Shown piece by piece: positions 57,001 to 64,000 of a DNA stretch of 64,000 nucleotides. Source of the stretch: Ctena decussata (Eukaryota > Mollusca > Bivalvia > Lucinida > Lucinidae); contig OZ022512.1 of NCBI GenBank assembly GCA_963989385.1, forward strand, positions 26,929,899 through 26,993,898, in the 5' to 3' direction. The notes beneath the pieces were generated by a model. The model ran no database searches. It worked only from the letters and a program-made list of their open reading frames with translations, and was not told the origin of the DNA. The translations under genes were made by a program, and so were the position numbers. How positions within the stretch are numbered: position 1 is the stretch's first letter; every line of letters begins with the position of its first letter.

Positions 57001-57329
57001 TCTACGAAAGAGTCTTTCTTAGAAAAGCAAAATTCATGTATAAAGTCTCAAACCATATTACACCCAGGTATATCAATGAAATGTTTCAACAACGAAATCC
57101 TGATGAGAATATACCCATTTTAAGGTCTGTTTCCTCAAATAATTTCATTCCCCCAAGACCTAAAAAAGAAATATTTAAGCAAAGCATAACCTATTCTGGA
57201 ACGCTGATATGGAACAGCCTCCCAGATAATGTAAAAGCTTCAGGAACTGTGCATTCATTTCATAAAAAATGTATTATGTGGATGAACAACACTGGATGTA
57301 ATGTAAGGAATGAAAACAATAGTGATTAG
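54096..57329 (+). CDS. LINE ORF2: endonuclease and reverse transcriptase, intact
   Basis: A 1,077-residue polyprotein with no interruption. After about 118 variable, Asn/Asp/Ser-rich residues comes an AP-like endonuclease (residues about 119-340): HIGHVNIQGVQNKM, GLSETKL, GHIYRHPNE, LLGDFNRDL, LIDHIYC and LSDHFPIF supply its usual catalytic blocks. The reverse transcriptase (about 600-860) has VTPLFKSGDKDDLNNYRPIS, QSGFRPNHSCETAL, VMVDFKKAFDLVDH, NGVPQGSILGPL and the active site DLYADDTTLYD. A C-terminal region of about 200 residues follows (FYKTYIQPHIDYCNIIWG, LQKRACKIIL). It nicks DNA and copies its RNA at the nick. It lies in the sense direction in the intron between nostrin exons D and E. 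The ATG at 54096 is in frame with ORF1 with only TAG in between. All key RT and EN motifs are present, so this part could encode active enzyme. Confidence 0.95.
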   Translation: MLNIGLSNSFELLSDICEKCDSVQCSCDLDLNLDVSEIMHLNESETDTNFENNQSLNTTLDLNTNSAYEKDTVQNVSDNLFDLSTLYDSNQSTNVSCDNSVHTSMSAPNIFDLKLMSKGMHIGHVNIQGVQNKMDQLKLMLNSDQNEIHMMGLSETKLKEFHPDHAFEIENFYMFRKDRVVNERRREEGGGLIAYVKNTIKSVRRTDLETDDTECMFLEVFPKNSRSFLVGHIYRHPNENIQWNESFELQIERVLAEEKEIYLLGDFNRDLLTEQIKRPWLEYMEQLGLFQQVNEPTRQTSSSTTLIDHIYCNMPSNIVSVKIPNIGLSDHFPIFLTRKVNFIQPKSSHNTISYRSFKSFNEMEFTDDLKNVPWDVIQVFDSTDEILDTWTSMYLDIVDKHLPLRKHRVKNQQQPKWLTPEIIDSMKIRDRYKSVNDQAQFKLWCNKVLKLIKKSKKEQYQALIEENNNNPSSVWKIFKELGATKQASKGNIDSIKVDGKQISNSADIANEFNKFFVSVASSIKEPVAESDFKLLNDFCTSKLPTETAFTIPDLTVCKVENFLKNLDIRKATGSDNIGPRLLKLSAPYIAEAITYICNQSLRESVFPQKWKEGKVTPLFKSGDKDDLNNYRPISVLPVLSKILEKHVHDCLMEYLNSNDLLHVTQSGFRPNHSCETALVGMTDKWLEAINRGHLVGAVMVDFKKAFDLVDHNLLINKLKYYKLSETTLNWLSSYLFDRKQKVSVNAAVSKDEIIINGVPQGSILGPLMLLLFINDLPLYTQNVCTDLYADDTTLYDIGNSQNSIERNLQIALEKLAKWCKCNGMVININKTKLMLLTTQQKRVHLDRNDLILNYKNERLNATSCDKILGVQVDNNLTWSTHTDKISKKITSNLWLLSRIKPFLTTQHRVQFYKTYIQPHIDYCNIIWGSTSETNLYRLFKLQKRACKIILDYNVQSVSQSMKDLKILNVYERVFLRKAKFMYKVSNHITPRYINEMFQQRNPDENIPILRSVSSNNFIPPRPKKEIFKQSITYSGTLIWNSLPDNVKASGTVHSFHKKCIMWMNNTGCNVRNENNSD

Positions 57330-58134
57330 TAAACAGAGCAATCAATATGTATATACTTTATGCATGTTTGTGTGTGTACACTGTGTGAGAGTGTTTGCGG
57401 AAGAAACATCTCTATGAGTGACTCTCGACCTCTAAAAGTGGAAGTTCATGTCAAAATACTGATATCTCCAAGTGGATTTTCTGGTCATAGAAAGTTCACT
57501 TTGAGATACCACTAGTTTGAGTTATCCGGAGGTGAAAAGTAAATATAAATAGGAAATAGGTCCAAACTATATTCTTGGATATGAGAGAATGCACTAAGAT
57601 ATCAGTGATTGATATTACAGGAGTCAACTGTAAACATATACAGGGTTGCCTCTCTACAAATGCCACCCCACACAACTAACAGCTATTTTTCCCCTTTTTG
57701 ATATACCAAAGTACAGTTTTGATGTGTTGTGTCTGACATTAGCTGTTATGTTCTAAAGGTGGCTTTTGTGGAAGGCTACACTGTCTACAAGTGTATCTGA
57801 ACTGTACAAATTTGTTAATAGTTATGTCTTGCCTGTGACTGGCAGAGGCAAGACATAGGCATTACTTTTCTGATGCTGTCTGTACTGAGGGATTAAGGCT
57901 TTGCATTTTTTGGGTTTAGCTGTATTGTGATACATGTAGTGTATAGACAGGCTAGACAAGGCATTCCTCGGAGTTCTTGTCTTAATATGTGTGTGTATGT
58001 TAACTCATATTGCTTAGTTTCTTGGTGATATGTTGTAAATATGTACATAAGAGGGCCTCATGGAAGATTAGTGTTTTGCTAAATGTGTCACCCTCTATAA
58101 ATAAAGTCGATTATTATTATTATTATTATTATTT
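57330..58134 (+). repeat. LINE 3' UTR and (ATT)n tail
   Basis: Sequence from the ORF2 stop to TATAAATAAAGTCG followed by (ATT)8 or so at 58111-58134. AATAAA at about 58100 may serve as a poly(A)-like signal; microsatellite tails are usual in the CR1/L2 group. A decayed pogo-type MITE (CTCCAAGTGGATTTTCTGGT) lies inside at about 57455-57625, so the UTR may be shorter than drawn. Confidence 0.65.
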
Positions 58135-59355
58135 TACCTCAAGAAGCTGGACAGTAATAAAAGGGCAAATAGTGCAGACCCAGATCAATCTGGAACCTGC
58201 CAACATGGTTTTTCATGCATTAACATTTGCCAGGTCACTAGGGAGAGGTTGAAAACTGAGGCTAAAGGCCGAGGTTTTCGATAGCTTCAGAGGGACTTTG
58301 TAATGAAAAATTTGTGTTTGATTTCTATTTTGGATAAATTCAACCACAATGCTACAAAAATAAGGAAAATGTTTAGCCACTATGTTTCGGCCTCTTGGGC
58401 ATTACCTGCACTTCCGAAAAAAATCCTCGTTTCAAGCCATGATCAGCTATCATGAATTTCATGAAACCTTCAGCAACAGTTTTAGATCCAGTTCATAAGT
58501 CAAAATCATGTTCACTAAATTTTTCGCTTAAATTTTTACAATATTCAAATATGTATAAGTAATAGCAGGAAGGTCTTTTATTGATAACTGCAACTGCAAA
58601 CTACCCGCATGCTTCTGTATTGTTGGAGTGTTGCCCTGAAACTTGTATACAAAAACCCGCAAAGCAGGTCATTATCAGGGTGTGTGTTGCCTTGTTAATA
58701 CATGGTTTTGTGCATGTTAAAACATGCCTTTTAAAAGTGTGTGACACCAATATTTATGCAATAACATTTTATAAATTAGTTTATAATAGTGTCAGTTAAA
58801 GAAATGAATTTTGTGTCTGCATCAAAATCAGCATTATAGCTCAAAGGGTTTTGAGTTTGAACATAAGAATTATTTTTCCCAAATTACCCCTCCCAGACGA
58901 AGAGTATATATAATTCAGTCAAAACAATTTTAGCTAGTATGCTACTGAAAATGTCATTGATTATCAGCTTTTTAGTAGTCTTTAATTTTTGTTCATTATT
59001 TAGGATAGCATTTTGCTAGGAAAGAACCAACCTCTTGGCTTTTTGCTTGTCATGTTTTGCTTTGTATGCGGTCTTTATTGTTTTCTTTCCCTATTTGGTG
59101 TTTAGGTCTGGATATGAAAATTGATTTTTTTGTTCCTATCCATTGCCTTATGATCTTCGATTGAAACCAACATTCATGAAATTTACACAACTTTAAAAAA
59201 CAATAAAACAGTCAAATTATTTGAAACACACCTTAAGGTGGACGATCCCGCAAGAACTCTGTTCTTGCTTGTTTGAAAAACAAACAGAGTTATTGTTCAT
59301 CATCAAATCGACTAACTGTGGAGTATGTACAGTTATAATATACACTTACAATATC
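58135..59355. other. Gene-free intronic stretch
   Basis: Small hairpins only: GAAAACTGAGGC / GGCCGAGGTTTTC near 58250 and AACTCTGTTCTTGCTTGTTT / AAACAAACAGAGTT near 59260. No exon or transposon protein is seen. Confidence 0.4.
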
Positions 59356-59460
59356 TACCGTAAAGATCCTAAGTTTTCGGGCACATAGGTCTGTACAAAC
59401 AGTGGAAACTGAGATCAGACTGTTCCTTAGGAACCAGAATGATCAAGATCTTCACAGTTT
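59356..59460. mobile_element. MITE family M1, left part only
   Basis: TACCGTAAAGATCCTAAGTT then a centre AGATCAGACTGTTCCTTAGG then AACCAGAATGATCAAGATCT. The right end of the family is missing. Confidence 0.55.
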
Positions 59461-60302
59461 CCATTCCATCTGCGCATTTTTGTCGACATTACTCTGTGGT
59501 AGAACCGAATAACAGGAAAATAAATAATAGGGCAAGGACCGGCTGTGCTTGCAGCAGGTGCAGAATTTGGGCAGTCTGTTTCGGGGATATTTTGAACTTA
59601 AACATTGTTTTTCTAGGAAACAAAACGGTGAAATGTTTGTTTTTATGTTTTATTCTTTAACATACGATGTAAGTTTTACTAAAATAATATGCATAAGCAT
59701 GCCCCATCGATTGATGATATTTTTCATGACGTTTTTCATGAAATTCAATTTTCTTGCATTTTTTCAAAGAATGTAAAAATATACTTATTAACAAGAAAAC
59801 TGCAATTTTTTGTTATCAGTTTGTTTCAAATATCCTATATTACAGATTATCGGATTTGCTGAAATGAAAGTGCATTCATGTGCTAGAGATATGAATTTTA
59901 ATGGAAAATGTGTAAAAAAAGTATGTAGAAATACAAAATATTGTTTTTTAGGAAAACAAAACGGTGAAAATTGTTTTTTTCTTACCCAAATGTTTTATAG
60001 CTCTTTGGGTTATTTAGACGGTATAATGGTTTGATTGCCCCACCAATATTTCTATTCAGTATTCGTCTACCTTAAATGTGGCAATCTTTTCAAGAAAAAG
60101 TTAAATATAGTCTAGACTCAGTTCACAGTATTTTAATCCGCAAGAATCTTATCCACCAAAAATTATACAGATAAGAGTTATGTTCTCTGTCAGTCCCTGA
60201 ATGAAAAAGCTATTAAGATTTTAGAACTATCTGGTATATCCAGGACATATAAAAAGAGAAAGTGTCTGCCTGTTTCATAAGACTAATATAGAAATTTTAT
60301 AA

Positions 60303-60510
60303 TTAACCCTTAAAGTGCCAAAATTAAAATTGTTGAATTGGCAAACAGTGTAGATCCAGATGAGGTGGATCATAATGAGCCACCTCATCTGAATCTATAC
60401 TGATTGCCCTCTAGTGTTCGAATTCTCAATATATCACTTGGAGGAAACTTTTCTTTTGAAATTCTGCAGACGTAAATTTTGTTGTCTGCTTTTTGGCGCA
60501 TTAAGGGTTA
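60303..60510. mobile_element. MITE family M5, uninterrupted copy
   Basis: Inverted ends TTAACCCTTAAAGTGCC and GGCGCATTAAGGGTTAA, centre GAGGTGGATCATAATGAGCC then ACCTC. It provides the empty site for the insertion of H8 at 16736. Confidence 0.8.
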
Positions 60511-60730
60511 AAATACATGTACATTGAACTTAGGTAGATGAGAGATAATACTTGACTTTCTGGAATATTCTTGTATTTATGAGTACTTGTATAACAATGA
60601 ATAAAAAGTAAACACAAAGTTAGCCCATAGTGGAATTAATTGATGCAGCTTAGAATAAATCATTTTACAACAAAAATTAAAGATAAACATAAATTATGAC
60701 TTAGATTTTTATGTAGAATGTACAAAAATT

Positions 60731-60955
60731 ACTGTATTTTTTTGGTTATAAGACAGAGTTTTTTCCCTTCCATACAATACCAAAAATCTAGATTCTTGGA
60801 ATTGTTTAAAAGATGGGATTGTTTTGAAAAGGAAAAAAAAAAACACATCTTATAGCGGAATTTCAGAAGACTGATTTCGATATTTGGGGCATTCTGGGGC
60901 ATTCTGGAGATATAAAAACACTGTTTTATAAACAAATAAATATGGTACAATATTT
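60731..60955. mobile_element. MITE family M8, copy
   Basis: Starts TACTGTATTTTTTTGGTTAT then AAGACAGAG, has CCAAAAATCTAGATTCTTGG in the middle, and ends ATAAACAAATAAATATGGTA. Related text at 25905 and 61430-61735. Confidence 0.5.
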
Positions 60956-61002
60956 TATTTGTCTATAAGATTGGGTTTCACTTTCTATAAAATACCACAA
61001 TA

Positions 61003-61382
61003 CAGTAGAACTTCGATGGCTCGAACCCTGATGGCTCGTTCACCCTGCCTGGCTAGAACTCTTTTCTTGGCATCATATTTCAATTCTCATATCGACGTTA
61101 CCCCCGCACCTCAGCGGAACGAATCCATAGCCACAGTAACGGGGCGCCGAGCGTCCGTCCATGAATGTCAATCGTAAGTCAGATTCGTCCGTCAGTCCTG
61201 CTTATTAAGGCCCTACGGCTGCTGCATGAGTGGAAAAGGAGTACATTAGCAGGGTCCAAAACTGTTTTCTTGGTCCCTAGAGGTCACTTTATATAGAAAC
61301 TAATCCTGGATGGCTAGAACTACCCTTGGCTGGAACTAATTTTCATGGTCCCAAGCCTGTTCGAGCCAATTAAGTTCTACTG
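61003..61382. mobile_element. pogo-type MITE M7
   Basis: TA-CAGTAGAACTTCGATGGCT then CGAACCCTGATGGCTCG on the left and GTTCGAGCCAATTAAGTTCT then ACTG-TA on the right: inverted ends with a TA duplication, typical of Tigger/pogo derivatives. 380 bp, non-coding. Confidence 0.8.
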
Positions 61383-61754
61383 TATATGTAAATCAGTCAT
61401 TTGTAAGTTGGTTGTTAGATAGCGTTTTCTCTTCTGAAACTATCGCAAAAACCTAGATCCAACCTCTAAGATGAATCTAGATTTTGGGGATTGTTCAGAA
61501 GGGAAAAACCTGTCTTATAACCGAAGAAATACGGTCCATTTTTACTTAGAATGTACAAAAACTACAGTTTGTCTTCCGATGGAGGTTTTTCCCTTCCAAA
61601 ACAATCCCAAATATCTAGATCTGTCTTGGGAAAAAATACAGCTTGTTGCAGAATGTCTGAAGACTGATTTCGTAATTTGAGGTCATTCTAGAAAGGGGAA
61701 AAATCTGTTATATAGTTGAAGAAATACTGTATGACAGGATTAAATTTCTTTCAG

Positions 61755-61817
61755 ATTGAAGCTAATGTAGATAAATCATTGAAATCCTTAACAGACAAAA
61801 GAACTGAAGAAATGAAG
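61755..61817 (+). CDS. NOSTRIN: Nostrin-like F-BAR protein, exon E
   Basis: Acceptor TTTCTTTCAG, donor AAG/GTAAGC; phase 0 at both ends. It encodes IEANVDKSLKSLTDKRTEEM then K, parallel to human nostrin ..DNEVEKTANLVISNWNQQIK... It is separated from exon D by 11 kb of mobile DNA including the LINE. Confidence 0.9.
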
Positions 61818-62647
61818 GTAAGCCTATTAGAAGTCACAGAGGTAGGGAAGAATTAACAGCTCCAGCTGTCCATCTATGATGTTGATCTGTACTTTACTAC
61901 CCGGTGACGTCAGGATATTTCTCTCTTCATAGGCATGATACTGTGTAAGCATGAACCTAAAGGACCCAAAGATGCTGTAGTTCTGACACCTGTTGTTCTT
62001 GCAGTGCTGTAATGTGCCACAGGTTTGGGTGGGGAATGGAATGTGTGGATGAAACTGAGAATGCTTTCATATTTCTCGGACAAAAAAAATGCATACTTGT
62101 GGGATCATTCAAGAATTTGCTCAACATAAAAAGGGTGTAAGCACTAATGAGATTGCAGAAAATAATGTGTTTTGGACAAATACTGTGTAAGTTTTTAAGT
62201 TGTATGGGTACATTTTTGTGCAAAAAAAATGACAATGTGGCTGACATCATTGGACATTGGGTTTTGAGAGAGTGTTTATCCATATGCCATGCCAGGACAT
62301 CTGCAAGAGCTGATAACTGGAGAGAAATTGAGCTGTAGAATATGATGTCAGAGGTCATCTACTTATGGACAATTGACCAAATTATTTTTAGTCCAGAAAT
62401 TCCAACATGTTGTTTGCACAAAGAAAGTAAACAAGAGAAAACCAACAGTTTTCAACAAATCCAGAAGTTTTCTGGGCAGCAGTTTGTTCAGAAAGATAAA
62501 AGTATCTAAATTCTTCACAGAAAAACATAAAATATTTTTTTATCTTAATTGATATAAAGAAAGAAAGAAAGATATCAGCAGTCCAGGAAAGAACTTTGTT
62601 TGACATATCATGAGCTATGTGTAATCTACATTGTGTAATATCAACAG
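61818..62647 (+). other. Intron between exons E and F, nothing recognised
   Basis: No mobile element is recognised in these 830 bases. A minus-strand frame of 133 codons (61957-62358) crosses it but resembles no protein family I know, so I do not call it. Confidence 0.4.
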
Positions 62648-62740
62648 GCTAAGAAGAGTGCCTATGACAGTGCCAAGTCACATGAGAAGGCAGAAGAAGC
62701 CACTAAGTCTAGTAAAGCTAAAGAAAAAGATATCAATAAG
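62648..62740 (+). CDS. NOSTRIN: Nostrin-like F-BAR protein, exon F
   Basis: Acceptor AATATCAACAG, donor AAG/GTGAGT, phase 0 at both ends. It encodes AKKSAYDSAKSHEKAEEATK then SSKAKEKDINK, a Lys/Ala/Glu-rich helix. Joined to exon E it gives EEMKAKKSAYDSAKSHE, like human QIKAKKKLMVSTKKHE. A degenerate second copy of its last 18 codons lies at 63396-63449. Confidence 0.9.
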
Positions 62741-62940
62741 GTGAGTAACGCAAGTCTGAGTATTCTTTTGCCTACTTAATGAAAGAGGGTTAATGAAAGA
62801 GGGTAGTTTGTTTGGGATGGCTGCAAAGAAAAACGGTACATGTATAAAAATGGGTCCATAAATTGCTTGAGGAAACTGCAAAATTTAGTCGAGATATAAA
62901 ATGTTAGTAAAATGAATACAAGTTGTCATGATGAAAACAA

Positions 62941-63321
62941 ACTTACCTTAATAATCTTAATAGATGCCCTTGCTGTAATAAATGCCCCTGCCTCTTTTTC
63001 GAAAATAATCTTACATTAACTTGCATGAATTCCTGTTTGCTTCTCTGGATGAGGTAGCTCTTTGAAATGGGGTCTTTTCTTACAAGCAAGAATTTGATCC
63101 TAGGGAAGCAAATTCTATCCTTTAAGAGTTGACCCCTACTGAGAAGGGAACAAAAAATAGTAGAGTTGCCTCTGAAAGTATACTCATTCACCTATATATT
63201 GTTTATTAGAGGTATGTTGGCAGTGGCTGACTTACTACACTTTAGACTGTAAATGATGCTTCCACCCTCCCCCTTTAGGAAAATGCAATGCCCCCAGGGC
63301 ATTTTATGGGATTAATATGGT
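62941..63321. mobile_element. MITE family M2, nearly complete copy
   Basis: From TACCTTAATAATCTTAATAG to ATTTTATGGGATTAATATGG then TA, with the central palindrome degenerate (AAGAATTTGATCCTAGGGAA / GCAAATTCTATCC). It fills most of the intron between exons F and G. Confidence 0.65.
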
Positions 63322-63395
63322 AAATAGCTGCAAAACCTTTGGAGCTAAAGGTAAATTACTAAATAAAAGTGTAAGTTGAATACAGATTGTCAAGA

Positions 63396-63449
63396 GTGGC
63401 CGAGGAAACTGCAAAGTCTAGCAAAGCCACAAGAAAAGCTGCCAGTAAG
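63396..63449 (+). pseudogene. Relic duplicate of nostrin exon F
   Basis: Eighteen codons, VAEETAKSSKATRKAASK, align without gaps to the last 18 of exon F (KAEEATKSSKAKEKDINK), 10 of 18 identical. The copy lacks a usable border: the nearby TACAG acceptor gives the wrong phase, and the donor position has AAG/ATATAC in place of GTGAGT. A reverse transcriptase fragment in the opposite direction starts right after it and may have removed the donor. Confidence 0.55.
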
Positions 63450-63454
63450 ATATA

Positions 63455-63553
63455 CATACTGGCTTCAGCTTTGTCAGAGCTGCAGCGGCTTGTGCAATCT
63501 TTGAGAGATTCTTTGGTTTTGAATCTTCATCTGAGACAATTGCTCCAGGCGCT
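63455..63553 (-). pseudogene. Short antisense reverse transcriptase fragment
   Basis: Minus-strand APGAIVSDEDSKPKNLSKIA then QAAAALTKLKPV matches the thumb region of the element at 7630-8690 (YLGAAVSDDGSKQEVLSRIT then QATSALTKLKPI). About 33 codons remain. Confidence 0.65.
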
Positions 63554-63658
63554 TGAAACTTGTAACCCTTCCAAGCTTTTGAAAGCTCGAAACTGCAAAC
63601 ATATTTTTTAAAATAAATAAAATTTAGCCTTTCTTTATTTGACAAGTATATTTTTCAG

Positions 63659-63775
63659 ATGGAGAAAAAACAGAAGCAGGTGGTAGATAATTTACGGAAA
63701 GCTGATAAACATTATTGTGAGTGTTGTGAGAAAGCGGAAGTGGCACGGCAGGAGTGGGACCTAGCTGTTAGTAGG
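63659..63775 (+). CDS. NOSTRIN: Nostrin-like F-BAR protein, exon G (gene continues)
   Basis: Acceptor TATATTTTTCAG, donor AGG/GTTAGT, phase 0. It encodes MEKKQKQVVDNLRKADKHYC then ECCEKAEVARQEWDLAVSR, corresponding to LTKSTEKLEKEDENYYQKN.. of human nostrin, late in the F-BAR domain. The rest of the F-BAR, the HR1-like region and the SH3 domain expected of nostrin must lie beyond 64000. Confidence 0.9.
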
Positions 63776-63892
63776 GTTAGTATTGTAATGCCAATATTAA
63801 GCATGTTAATCTGCTGTTAAAAAATGCAGGGCTCTGGTGAGAATAAATTTGTTGCTTAAATTATTTTTTCACCGGAAACTTGTTTTGGGGAC

Positions 63893-63968
63893 ATATGCAA
63901 ACAATGCAGACCCAGATTAGAGCTGCCAAATGCGGCATCTTATCAGGGTTAACACTGTTTGCTTACAG
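63893..63968. repeat. Isolated GCAAACAATGCAGACC hairpin
   Basis: GCAAACAATGCAGACCCAGA then TTAGAGCTGCCAAATGCGGC and ATCTTATCAGGGTTAACACT then GTTTGC form the hairpin core seen in MITE families M1 and M5, without their outer ends. Confidence 0.45.
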
Positions 63969-64000
63969 GAATTTCTATGCAAAACAACAAAACAATGAAA

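Noticed and set aside
61957..62358. A 133-codon minus-strand frame in the intron between exons E and F
   Set aside because: No family resemblance, no splice or promoter support, and composition like the surrounding intron; may be chance.

Overview
The window looks like AT-rich nuclear DNA of a bivalve mollusc, probably a clam-like species (inference). The grounds are spliced coding exons with GT/AG borders, non-LTR retrotransposons, very many short inverted-repeat transposons, and a family beginning AGCTCACC followed by GTCC-type microsatellites of the kind abundant in bivalve genomes. I see no bacterial operons, CRISPR arrays or rRNA.

The one host gene I can support is on the + strand: seven consecutive exons of a nostrin-like F-BAR protein, at 35657-35742, 45165-45245, 49285-49347, 50635-50716, 61755-61817, 62648-62740 and 63659-63775. 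Their phases chain exactly (195 codons) and the gene runs off the right edge. A candidate 5' exon ends at 31962. The introns (0.8 to 11 kb) are largely mobile DNA, including a non-LTR retrotransposon at about 52.8-58.1 kb.

Layout. 0.1-5.3 kb: MITEs (short non-autonomous inverted-repeat elements), an apparently perfect 1,466-bp tandem duplication, a tRNA-derived SINE and a foldback. 5.6-7.1 kb: a hairpin-ended, tandem-repeat element (called H elements here). 7.6-8.7 kb: a 5'-truncated reverse transcriptase fragment. 11.6-14.7 kb: a transposon with 465-bp terminal inverted repeats starting CACAGTG and a 5-bp target duplication, features of the Transib/RAG group, with an 8-bp-TSD element nested inside. 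16.6-19.5 kb: two more H elements. 19.6-25.2 kb: a 5.6-kb element with about 1.2-kb inverted arms holding a nested hAT-like element. 25-35.6 kb: MITEs, H elements and SINEs. 36.1-40.5 kb: a triple nest (H element in H element, plus a broken pogo/Tigger transposase). 41.6-48.98 kb: further H elements. 52.07-52.57 kb: a nine-copy 55-bp minisatellite.

The most interesting signals are the H elements and the CACAGTG-ended transposon. H elements insert into T-runs without visible target duplication. Near the 5' end they carry a palindrome whose stem differs between subfamilies while a GAA triloop stays constant in seven copies. Near the 3' end they carry another hairpin followed by CTCTTGT or similar. 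Several sit inside other repeats, so their ends and empty sites can be read directly. This resembles Helitron/Helentron-type rolling-circle elements, but no transposase or helicase is encoded here, so the class is an inference.
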